Notes under the pieces: model-generated
Database searches by the model: none
Told to the model about the DNA's origin: nothing
Seen by the model: only the letters and a program-made list of their open reading frames with translations
Part shown: positions 23,745 to 31,007 of the stretch, one piece after another
Layout: every line of letters begins with the position of its first letter
Position numbering within the stretch: position 1 is the first letter of the stretch
Translations under genes and position numbers: made by a program
Assembly: GCF_000571935.1 (NCBI RefSeq)
Contig: NZ_ATAX01000026.1
Span: forward strand, 62,001-126,000
Length of the DNA stretch: 64,000 bases
Direction of reading: 5' to 3'
Source of the DNA: Ruminococcus flavefaciens 007c
GTDB lineage: Bacteria; Bacillota; Clostridia; Oscillospirales; Ruminococcaceae

Positions 23745-24698
23745 TTATCTGTGATGTCCGCTGTGTCCGATGCTTCCGCCGTGGGAGTGGCCTCCGCCGC
23801 CTCCGCGGTAGCCTCCACCTCCGCCGCTGGAGGATTGTATCCTGTGCTTGGTAACGTAGGAACGGAGGAAAGTATCGGATTTTTCAATAAATCTTACATC
23901 TCTGTCGGAGAGGTATATGCCCGGATTTGTCTTGCTCTTGAACTTATAGTTGTGCTTCGATATAAGGTACATTATAAGGGTTATAAGTCCGCCAATAAGC
24001 TCTGCTATGATACATATAAAGAGCTTTGTGGCAGGTGGCTTGCTGGTAGTGACATAGGTCTTACCACCCTTGGAATACACATATACGGGAGTATCTGCCG
24101 TGCTGTCGTAGTATGAGCCGCTCATATTGTCGGGATCGTAGTAGGACTCGACCAGCGGGCAGAAATTATTGACTGTATTTATGATATGCTCTGTGGAAAC
24201 AGGTCCGTATGAAGGAGGAAGGAACTGATCGAGGCTGTAGAATATGGACTGGCATACGTCCTCGGTATAGATAAGGTTTGCACCTGCGCTCTTGGCGATA
24301 TCGTCATAAGCTGGGCTTTTTCCCGATATATCTATATAGTAGAGCAGGCCGTCGGTATTTTCACCAAAGATCTCATTGTATTTGTTGGCGGTGAAGTCTC
24401 TGGTATCGTCATCGGAATAGTTTTTCCTGCTTGAAGACGGCAGATATATGAGGATATTCATATGAGTATTCGCAGAGCACTGCTTTACTCTTTTCACCAG
24501 CTCGGAAAGAGCCTGGGGATCGTTGTCGAAGAGGCCGTTTTCGTCGATTATGCCCGATTGCGAGGAGGATTCTCCGTAGGGAACATAGCGGTTGGGCGCA
24601 GAGGTGTGGAAGGACATGAAATAATCAAGGAATCCCAGAAGGAATATGCCTACGATAATACCGAAAAATATTTTCAGTCCGTTATTTGACTTTTTCAT
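23745..24698 (-). CDS. TPM-domain membrane protein with Gly/His-rich tail
   Basis: A 317-residue protein: N-terminal membrane helix (about 9-28), an outer domain of about 190 residues resembling the TPM (YgcG/Psb32) family with LSELVKRVKQCSANTHMNILIYL, a second membrane helix (about 245-265), a cytosolic part, and a tail of Gly, Ser and His (GGGGGYRGGGGGHSHGG). Such low-complexity tails are common in YgcG-like proteins. The ATG overlaps the upstream gene's stop by four bases, so the pair is coupled. The exact function of this family is not settled. Confidence 0.75.
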   Translation of the reverse strand: MKKSNNGLKIFFGIIVGIFLLGFLDYFMSFHTSAPNRYVPYGESSSQSGIIDENGLFDNDPQALSELVKRVKQCSANTHMNILIYLPSSSRKNYSDDDTRDFTANKYNEIFGENTDGLLYYIDISGKSPAYDDIAKSAGANLIYTEDVCQSIFYSLDQFLPPSYGPVSTEHIINTVNNFCPLVESYYDPDNMSGSYYDSTADTPVYVYSKGGKTYVTTSKPPATKLFICIIAELIGGLITLIMYLISKHNYKFKSKTNPGIYLSDRDVRFIEKSDTFLRSYVTKHRIQSSSGGGGGYRGGGGGHSHGGSIGHSGHHR

Positions 24699-25753
24699 CA
24701 GAACAGCACACCTCCGAAAAGAATTATCAGAGCCGATACCGCAGCGCCTATACAGCCGCATACGGCAGCGAGCCTTCCCTTGGAGAGAGGCGGTGTTCCT
24801 GCCAGCTTTCCTGTCTGACCGTTTATAGCGAATTCGTATATCCTGTCCTTATACTTATAGGACATGAACCATACAGGCAGGAGAGTATAGCACCAGTCTG
24901 TATTTGTGACGGTATAAGTCTCGCTTGAAGGTATAAGGCTGCTGTATCCGCTTATGGTAGACCTTACAAGAGCGTTGCAGGCCTGACTGGAGCGGACGCG
25001 GATACGCGGGAATACAGCGGATTTGTCCACATCGTACTTGTCTGCGAAGAAGCCGCTGAGGTAGGACATGGAGAAGTCCTGGAGCTCGCGGTAGTCATAG
25101 GGCTCTATCGACTCCATGAGCAGATCCTCTATTTTGGTCTCGCCGTCTGCGGGGATACCTCTTGTGACCATATTTGCCCTTCTGATGACGCGGTATTCCT
25201 TTGTCTCGGTATAGCTGTAATTTCCCGAGGTCCAGTGGCGGGTATTCTTGCCTATGGCGCGGACATCCACGTCGAGATGGCAGTCAGCCAGCCAGAAGGG
25301 GACATAGAGTCCCGTGAGCTTTTCTATCTGCTGCTGTGACTTGAAGTCCTTGGGCACGAACCAGCGCTTGCCTACCCATTTTTTGAAGCAGTCAACGGCG
25401 TTTTCTCTGGTGAGCTTGAAGCCGATGACCTTGTCGGGCTTGAATTCGCCGCCCATCTTTCCCGCAAGGATAACGGGATTATGGCAGTAATAACAGAATG
25501 TAGCGGTCTGCTGGTCGTCAGCCATTATCTCTGCGCCGCAGCTTTTGCAGCGATAGAGGTGGGTGTGATTGGCGAAGTCCTCCTTGAGCTGCACAGCCTC
25601 CTGAGGGATGCTGTTTTCCGTGGAAGCGCAGACGCGCTTTATCTCGTCTATTGAAAATGAACTGAGGCAGTATTCGCAGTCCAGTCTTTGTGTGGACGGG
25701 CTGAATTTCAGGTCTGCGTTACAGTTCGGACATTTGTATTCTACTGATTCCAA
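24698..25753 (-). CDS. Double zinc-ribbon protein with C-terminal membrane helix (TTG start)
   Basis: A 351-residue protein. Two four-cysteine zinc ribbons come first (Cys8/11/26/29 and Cys69/72/87/90), then a middle domain of about 200 residues containing YVPFWLADC and LLPVWFMSYKYKDRIYEFAINGQTG, and one membrane helix near the end. The middle resembles the TFIIB-type zinc-ribbon membrane proteins often found beside TPM proteins. AAAGGAG lies 8 nt before TTG 25753; a longer frame reaching back to 25867 has no site and overlaps promoter sequence. Function unknown. Confidence 0.75.
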   Translation of the reverse strand: MESVEYKCPNCNADLKFSPSTQRLDCEYCLSSFSIDEIKRVCASTENSIPQEAVQLKEDFANHTHLYRCKSCGAEIMADDQQTATFCYYCHNPVILAGKMGGEFKPDKVIGFKLTRENAVDCFKKWVGKRWFVPKDFKSQQQIEKLTGLYVPFWLADCHLDVDVRAIGKNTRHWTSGNYSYTETKEYRVIRRANMVTRGIPADGETKIEDLLMESIEPYDYRELQDFSMSYLSGFFADKYDVDKSAVFPRIRVRSSQACNALVRSTISGYSSLIPSSETYTVTNTDWCYTLLPVWFMSYKYKDRIYEFAINGQTGKLAGTPPLSKGRLAAVCGCIGAAVSALIILFGGVLF

Positions 25754-25831
25754 ACGATCAACTCCTTTGCGCTGCGCAGTGCCTTGCAAACGTGAGGGCA
25801 GTATAGCGCGGCGAATAATTTCCATATCATG

Positions 25832-25848
25832 TACGGAGGCCGTTCTCC
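25832..25848. repeat. 17-nt hairpin repeat (copy 2)
   Basis: TACGGAGGCCGTTCTCC, one difference from the copy at 8436-8452. On the minus strand it forms CGGAG/CTCCG at the very start of the zinc-ribbon transcript. Confidence 0.35.
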
Positions 25849-25857
25849 GATAAATAT

Positions 25858-25886
25858 ATATTACCATATCGTATGTTTTTTTTCAA
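25858..25886 (-). promoter_or_regulatory. Putative promoter of the zinc-ribbon/TPM operon
   Basis: Minus strand TTGAAA, 17 nt, TAATAT. Confidence 0.6.
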
Positions 25887-25945
25887 GAGAAATGGGAAAA
25901 ATTTAAAATGAAAAACAGTACACAGGCTAAACTATTTGTGAAGTC

Positions 25946-25992
25946 TTGACAAAATGAGTAAAATCCAATATAATTGTAATATGCACAATTAT
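25946..25992 (+). promoter_or_regulatory. Citrate synthase promoter with overlapping operator-like palindrome
   Basis: A perfect promoter, TTGACA (25946-25951), 17 nt, TATAAT (25969-25974). An inverted repeat ATAATTGT (25970-25977) and ACAATTAT (25985-25992) covers the -10 and the expected start point, a classic repressor position. The regulator is unknown. Confidence 0.8.
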
Positions 25993-26025
25993 TACTACAA
26001 ACTGTAAAAAGAAAGGGATGACGAT

Positions 26026-27393
26026 ATGAGATACAAATTTTCTGAAATAACACCTGAAATATCACATCTTGCTGAAATGTCTCTTGAAGGATACAGGATA
26101 GATCCCGAACTGTACACTCAGTATGACGTAAAACGCGGACTCAGAGACATTAACGGAAACGGCGTAGTGGCAGGCCTTACCAATATAAGTACCATCAAAG
26201 TGCTGGAAACAGGCGACGGTATGCCAAATCACGGCGACGGGAAGCTTTATTACAGAGGAATTGATGTCGAAGATATCGTTGCAGGTTTCATAAAGGAAAA
26301 GCGATTCGGCTTTGAAGAGACCGTATACCTTCTTCTTTTCGGAAAAATGCCTTCCGAACACGAACTGACGAGCTTCAGGAAACTTCTCGCTGATTTTCGC
26401 GAGATACCCTCGAATTTCATGAGGGACGTTATAATGAAGGCTCCCACGGACAATATGATGAACACTCTTGCAAAGAGCGTTCTTGCGTTATATTCATACG
26501 ACGACAAGGCAAACGATATATCCATACCCAACGTACTTCGTCAGAGCGTGGAGCTTATAACCATGTTTCCCGTTCTGTCGGTATACGCTTATCATGCGTA
26601 CCGTTATGCGAGACTGGGTGGTGATCTGTTCATACACAGTCCCAAGCCGGATCTGTCCATTGCCGAAAATATACTTTATATGCTTCGTGAGGACGGAAGG
26701 TATACCGAGCTTGAGGCGCGTATACTTGATCTTGCACTGGTGCTCCATGCAGAGCACGGCGGCGGAAACAACTCAACCTTTACGGTCCATGTAGTATCCT
26801 CTTCGGGCACCGACACCTATTCTGCCATAGCGGCCGCTTTAGGTTCACTGAAGGGACCAAAGCACGGCGGCGCCAATATCAAGGTAGCCATGATGTTCGA
26901 TGATATGAAGCAGAACGTTAAGGACTGGACAGACGAGGAGGAGGTAAAGAACTACCTCCGCAGGCTCCTTCACAAGGAGGCCTTTGACAAGGCAGGCCTC
27001 ATCTATGGTATGGGACACGCCGTATATTCGCAGTCCGATCCCAGAGCAAAGGTGTTCAAGGGCTTTGTTGAGTCTCTCAGCTCTGAAAAAGGCAGACATG
27101 AGGAATTTGCACTGTATTCGCTGGTAGAGCGCCTTGCCCCCGAGGTAATAGCCGAGGAGCGCCGTATATACAAGGGCGTATGTGCCAACGTTGACTTTTA
27201 CAGCGGTTTCGTATACCGTATGCTGGGCATACCCGACGAGCTTTTCACTCCGCTTTTCGCCACCTCGAGAATATCGGGCTGGTCGGCACACAGGATAGAG
27301 GAGCTCATAAACTCCAACAAGATAATCCGTCCCGCATATAAGGCAATATCGCCCATGCGTGAGTATACCGACATGGAGAACAGAATGGACTGA
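26026..27393 (+). CDS. Citrate synthase
   Basis: Condenses acetyl-CoA and oxaloacetate. The 455-residue protein contains LHAEHGGGNNSTF (His244), the catalytic His280 in PKHGGAN, His331 in YGMGHAVY and Asp390 in NVDFYSG. It has the longer N-terminus seen in many Clostridia enzymes. No aconitase or isocitrate dehydrogenase gene is beside it. Under a strong promoter with a possible operator, it likely serves glutamate synthesis in an anaerobe. Confidence 0.94.
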   Translation: MRYKFSEITPEISHLAEMSLEGYRIDPELYTQYDVKRGLRDINGNGVVAGLTNISTIKVLETGDGMPNHGDGKLYYRGIDVEDIVAGFIKEKRFGFEETVYLLLFGKMPSEHELTSFRKLLADFREIPSNFMRDVIMKAPTDNMMNTLAKSVLALYSYDDKANDISIPNVLRQSVELITMFPVLSVYAYHAYRYARLGGDLFIHSPKPDLSIAENILYMLREDGRYTELEARILDLALVLHAEHGGGNNSTFTVHVVSSSGTDTYSAIAAALGSLKGPKHGGANIKVAMMFDDMKQNVKDWTDEEEVKNYLRRLLHKEAFDKAGLIYGMGHAVYSQSDPRAKVFKGFVESLSSEKGRHEEFALYSLVERLAPEVIAEERRIYKGVCANVDFYSGFVYRMLGIPDELFTPLFATSRISGWSAHRIEELINSNKIIRPAYKAISPMREYTDMENRMD

Positions 27394-27400
27394 TGCTGCC

Positions 27401-27829
27401 ATGAAAAAGAAGATACTGAAAAATGCGCTTATCATGGGAACGCTCTGGCCGCTGGCCATATACCTTGTCTGTGCCTTTCTGGACGTAGCCTTTCAGGAGA
27501 GCAAAGCAGCACTGGCAGTAATGGCGGCAGAGGCAGTTGCTCTGTTCCTGCTTCCGATATTCATGTTCAGAGCAGAAAAGAAGTTCTCCGACGGAAAGCC
27601 TCCTCTGTGGACGGCTCCCGTATATCTTACCGCCTATGCCCTGATAACGGTACTGCTGTATTTCTTACTGTATATGGGGGATACCTCTGTATTCTTCAGC
27701 AGAGACGTATACCTGGGCGGCATAGGATTTGCGTTCATGCTGATGATATTGACAGCAGGCTTTGTCTGGGCGGTGGTGTTCCGTCTGGCAGCGGCGACAG
27801 TACGTGCCCTGCGCGGGAAAAAGAACTGA
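27401..27829 (+). CDS. Predicted four-helix membrane protein, unknown
   Basis: A 142-residue protein with four hydrophobic segments (about 10-30, 35-55, 70-95, 105-130) and basic ends (MKKKILKN, RALRGKKN). It starts 7 nt after the citrate synthase stop, so it probably shares its transcript. No family recognised. Confidence 0.65.
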   Translation: MKKKILKNALIMGTLWPLAIYLVCAFLDVAFQESKAALAVMAAEAVALFLLPIFMFRAEKKFSDGKPPLWTAPVYLTAYALITVLLYFLLYMGDTSVFFSRDVYLGGIGFAFMLMILTAGFVWAVVFRLAAATVRALRGKKN

Positions 27830-27895
27830 TAAAAGTGGATATGCCGCCGGTACTGACGGCTTTTCGATAAAACATAAAAAAGGAATGTGATCAAA

Positions 27896-28909
27896 ATGGC
27901 AAACACAGCAGAATTATTTGAATGGAAGGGAACTACCTGCGTAAAGCTCTGCGCAGGAGGCTATGAGGCATGGGTAGCTAACGAGATAGGCTCCAACGTT
28001 ATCCGTCTCCGCGATAATGTCAACGGTCTGGAGTTCTTCCGCTTCAGCGAGGACAACACAGCCGATACAATAAAGCAGTCCGCAGAGGTATGGGGACTTC
28101 CCACACTTTACCTGCCCAACCGCTTTGCAGACGGCATATTGAAGACCTCTGACGCGGTATATCAGCTTCCCGTAAATGAAAAGGCTCCCTATAACAATCA
28201 CATTCACGGTTTTCTCCATAAAAGAGCCCATGAAGTAGTGGAATACAAGGCAGACGACAACTGCGCATGGGTAAAGACACGCTACGTATATGACGAGAAG
28301 GACGAATTCTTCAAGTATCTTCCCGTAAGATTCACGGCAGAGTACACATTCACTCTGTCTGAGCAGGGCATGGAGCAGAATATACGCTTTATAAATACCG
28401 ACGGCATGAAGGTGCTTCCCATGTCGCTGGCTTCACATACTACAATTAATTCGCCTTTCGTAGACGGCGCAAAGGAAGAGGATATACGTCTTACAGTACC
28501 AATAGGCAAGCGCTGCGAGCTCAACGAGCGTTGTCTGCCTACCGAGAATCTCAAAGTTCCCACCATGCACGATCTGGAGTATAAGAACGGTGTAAAGAAG
28601 CCTGTATTGCAGGTGGTGGACAACGAGATGTACTTTGCCGAGTATGCCGATCTTGACGGCGAGAAGTTCCACGGCGTCATCGCCGAGGATATCGCCAGCG
28701 GCAAGAAGCTCTGCTACGAGGTATCAGAGGAGTACGGCTTCTGGATAATCTGGAACGACCGCGGCTTCAATCACTACTTCTGTCCCGAGCCAATGACGGC
28801 TATGATAGATGCACCAAATCTCAGCCTTCCCGCAGATGTTACAGGCTACCGCGAGGTAAAGCCCGGGGACGTATTCGAGACACACGAAAGATTCTTCACA
28901 AAGCTCTGA
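27896..28909 (+). CDS. Aldose 1-epimerase family protein
   Basis: A 337-residue protein of the galactose-mutarotase fold, with WVANEIGSNVIRLRDNVNGLEFFRF, the NNHIHGFLHKR segment carrying the likely catalytic His, and SLASHTTINSPF. It interconverts anomers of an aldose, or acts on a related sugar. AGGAA lies 10 nt before ATG 27896; an in-frame GTG 9 nt earlier overlaps the ribosome site. Its place a little before a cellobiose phosphorylase fits sugar use, but the genes are not in one operon. Confidence 0.85.
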   Translation: MANTAELFEWKGTTCVKLCAGGYEAWVANEIGSNVIRLRDNVNGLEFFRFSEDNTADTIKQSAEVWGLPTLYLPNRFADGILKTSDAVYQLPVNEKAPYNNHIHGFLHKRAHEVVEYKADDNCAWVKTRYVYDEKDEFFKYLPVRFTAEYTFTLSEQGMEQNIRFINTDGMKVLPMSLASHTTINSPFVDGAKEEDIRLTVPIGKRCELNERCLPTENLKVPTMHDLEYKNGVKKPVLQVVDNEMYFAEYADLDGEKFHGVIAEDIASGKKLCYEVSEEYGFWIIWNDRGFNHYFCPEPMTAMIDAPNLSLPADVTGYREVKPGDVFETHERFFTKL

Positions 28910-28951
28910 TAAGAAAACCGATACTCCGTTTTTTACGGCAGGAGATGAACT

Positions 28952-29530
28952 ATGGATATTAAGAGACCAGCCGCATTGTTATGCTCGGCATTTATGCTAT
29001 ACATTGGGACAGCCTGTTCGCAGCAGGCGGATAAGCAGGAAAGTATCTCATCAGCAGTCAGCGACACATTCAGCTATGTATTCGATTTCAGCGATTTCAA
29101 GGAATTTGAACTCAGTTCTTCCGATCTGCACGACGGAGTATGGGATACAGTCATCACAAAGACTGCCAACGGCTCGAATCGCTCTCCTCAGCTCTCATGG
29201 GCACCCGTTGAGGGGGCAGGCTGTTATGCCATATTCATGGTGGATACCACCGCAGGCAACTGGCTCCACTGGAAATCCGTGAGTGAAGGCGAAACGGAGC
29301 TTCCCGCAGGCTGGGCTCCCGAAAATGAATACAAGGGACCTTATCCGCCAAGCGGTACTCACAACTATGAGGTATATGTGTTTGCTATGAAGCAGGCTCC
29401 CGAAAGGATAAAGGGAGGTTTTGACGCTTCAAATGAAAAGATGTACGATTTCATGAAAGAGCTTGACGGCGACGGTGGGAATATCATATCCTACGGCCAT
29501 ATCCTCGGCACCTATACCCACGGAGACTGA
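28952..29530 (+). CDS. PEBP-like (YbhB/YbcL) lipoprotein
   Basis: A 192-residue protein with a lipoprotein signal ending IGTAC (Cys about 22). The rest matches the phosphatidylethanolamine-binding-like family: GSNRSPQLSWAPVEGAGCYAI, a VDTTAGNWLHWK segment, and PYPPSGTHNYEVYVFAM. The family binds small ligands at a pocket with conserved Asp and His. The role in bacteria is unknown. Secreted and lipid-anchored by its signal. Confidence 0.88.
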   Translation: MDIKRPAALLCSAFMLYIGTACSQQADKQESISSAVSDTFSYVFDFSDFKEFELSSSDLHDGVWDTVITKTANGSNRSPQLSWAPVEGAGCYAIFMVDTTAGNWLHWKSVSEGETELPAGWAPENEYKGPYPPSGTHNYEVYVFAMKQAPERIKGGFDASNEKMYDFMKELDGDGGNIISYGHILGTYTHGD

Positions 29531-29547
29531 GTAATAACGGATTCACA

Positions 29548-29572
29548 GGGCGGATAATATCCGCCCTTTTTT
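29548..29572 (+). terminator. Intrinsic terminator of the PEBP gene
   Basis: GGGCGGAT/ATCCGCCC, AAT loop, six T. Confidence 0.93.
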
Positions 29573-29584
29573 ATGTCCAGGTAT

Positions 29585-29600
29585 GTGACAAATGCATCAC
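29585..29600. promoter_or_regulatory. XRE operator O1
   Basis: GTGACAAATGCATCAC, dyad GTGAY-N6-RTCAC, 83 bp upstream of the -35. Confidence 0.65.
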
Positions 29601-29643
29601 AGTACACAGATACAGGATCTGAGATTTGTGCACTGTTACAAAA

Positions 29644-29659
29644 GTGATAGATTTGTCAC
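29644..29659. promoter_or_regulatory. XRE operator O2
   Basis: GTGATAGATTTGTCAC, the same dyad, ending 8 bp before the -35; its arms extend by three further A/T pairs. Confidence 0.7.
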
Positions 29660-29667
29660 TTTTTCTG

Positions 29668-29702
29668 TTGACAGCAGCTTGCATAGGTGATATAATTGTC
29701 AC
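29668..29702 (+). promoter_or_regulatory. Consensus promoter with embedded operator O3
   Basis: TTGACA (29668-29673), 17 nt, TATAAT (29691-29696). Operator O3, GTGATATAATTGTCAC (29687-29702), contains the whole -10 hexamer. Confidence 0.85.
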
Positions 29703-29707
29703 AGAAA

Positions 29708-29723
29708 GTGATGAATACATCAC
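29708..29723. promoter_or_regulatory. XRE operator O4
   Basis: GTGATGAATACATCAC, centred 21 bp from O3, i.e. two helical turns, just after the expected transcription start. Confidence 0.7.
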
Positions 29724-29762
29724 ACAATAAAAAGCGTCAGTGAATGACGGAAAGGAACAATA

Positions 29763-30236
29763 ATGAGTATAAGAAGTTTTTTTATGGCAGACAACAAAGA
29801 TAAAAAGCACGATATGGAGCTCCACAGCTATCATAAATTTGCAGCCGCAGGCTATCTGATGGCGGCATTCACCTTTCTGGGCATGGCTATGATAAACAAA
29901 AAGAATTTTGTGCCTCTTTTGGTGTTTTTAATTGCAGCCGCTGTTATCGAGGTAATACTTATGGTCAGGTTTTTCGGCAGGATAAAGGGAAGTTCGATAC
30001 AGCAGGCGGACGAGCTTGCACATCAGATACTGTATAAGGCAGGCAGAATGGCGGCAGGCGCACTTATTGTCATCGGCGGTGTGATAGAGTTGGTATTTGC
30101 CTGTACTAATGGAAGCTTCATCATTGACAGCTCGAATGCAGCAGTCCTGTTCTTCGGAGTATGCCTGCTGGCAGCAGGTCTGAGGAGCCTTTTCTTCGTG
30201 CTGCTTGACCGCACCGATGCTGGGGAGGAAGAATAA
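29763..30236 (+). CDS. Predicted membrane protein of an XRE-regulated cassette (gene 1)
   Basis: A 157-residue protein with four membrane helices (about 25-45, 48-68, 95-115, 122-145) and an acidic end. It shares its layout and the final LRSLFFVLLDRTDAGEEE-type ending with the next gene ([13 protein letters not shown]), so the two are probably distant paralogues. Its stop overlaps the next ATG (TAATG). Function unknown; similar membrane-protein plus XRE cassettes occur in Firmicutes. Confidence 0.75.
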   Translation: MSIRSFFMADNKDKKHDMELHSYHKFAAAGYLMAAFTFLGMAMINKKNFVPLLVFLIAAAVIEVILMVRFFGRIKGSSIQQADELAHQILYKAGRMAAGALIVIGGVIELVFACTNGSFIIDSSNAAVLFFGVCLLAAGLRSLFFVLLDRTDAGEEE

Positions 30237-30658
30237 TGGAAAAGACAAAGAAAAAGTTTTCATACAGCAATTTTCATACGCTGATATTCGTCACAGCCTC
30301 TGTACCTGTAATAATATATGTGTTCCGCGCAATACAGGGCAAGGCATACGGCGACAAGCTTTCAATTCTCATAGGCATGGCGATATTTGCTGTGCTGCAG
30401 CTTTTCTTTCAGGCACGCTTCTTCAGACTGGAGAAAAAGGACGAAATGGTGCAGTACAATCTTGCAAAAGCCAACAGAATAACCCTGTTTATCGTGCTGA
30501 CTGTGCTTTTCGGAGCAGTTTTTGTAAACGACTATCTGTTCAAAGGTCTCATATGTTCTGACTTCTGCTGGATAACGGTCATGGGAGCAATAGCACTGAG
30601 GAGCCTGCTGTTCATGTTATTTGATGCTCCGACCGCCAAGGATACGGAGGAAGAATAA
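30236..30658 (+). CDS. Predicted membrane protein of an XRE-regulated cassette (gene 2)
   Basis: A 140-residue, four-helix membrane protein (segments about 15-33, 42-62, 80-100, 105-128) ending in TAKDTEEE. Between helices two and three lies [18 protein letters not shown], similar in charge and place to the QQADELAHQILYKAGR segment of gene 1. The ATG overlaps gene 1's stop and its own stop overlaps the regulator's ATG, so all three genes form one coupled unit. Confidence 0.75.
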   Translation: MEKTKKKFSYSNFHTLIFVTASVPVIIYVFRAIQGKAYGDKLSILIGMAIFAVLQLFFQARFFRLEKKDEMVQYNLAKANRITLFIVLTVLFGAVFVNDYLFKGLICSDFCWITVMGAIALRSLLFMLFDAPTAKDTEEE

Positions 30659-30861
30659 TGCCCGAGCTGAAAACAAAACTGAAAGAATACCGCGCAAAGC
30701 ATGATATGAAGCAGGGGGAGCTGGCTGAGCTGGTGGGAGTCCGCCGCGAGACCATAATACGCCTTGAAAAGGGACTTTATAATCCTTCGCTGAAGCTTGC
30801 AATGGATATAGCGGCAGTGTTCCACACCACAGTTGAGGAACTTTTCTCATTTGAGGAATGA
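30658..30861 (+). CDS. XRE-family transcriptional regulator
   Basis: A 67-residue helix-turn-helix protein ([20 protein letters not shown] and [20 protein letters not shown]), the size of YozG/Cro-like regulators with no ligand domain. It is the third gene of the unit and the natural candidate to bind the four GTGAY-N6-RTCAC dyads upstream, one covering the -10. Negative autoregulation of the membrane pair is the simplest model. How the repressor would be relieved is unknown; the two membrane proteins might do it. Confidence 0.9.
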   Translation: MPELKTKLKEYRAKHDMKQGELAELVGVRRETIIRLEKGLYNPSLKLAMDIAAVFHTTVEELFSFEE

Positions 30862-30924
30862 GCGTAAGGCAAAGTGCACAAAAAATGGTCAGAAAAAAAT
30901 ACACCGCAATTTTGGGATAATCTA

Positions 30925-30953
30925 TTGTATTATAATCAAATATGTGATATAAT
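30925..30953 (+). promoter_or_regulatory. Promoter of cellobiose phosphorylase
   Basis: TTGTAT, 17 nt, TATAAT with upstream TG (TGATATAAT). Confidence 0.75.
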
Positions 30954-31007
30954 AATACAAATGTGGGTTTTTCCCCGCTTTGTCACCAAAAATAAAGGAG
31001 TATAATT

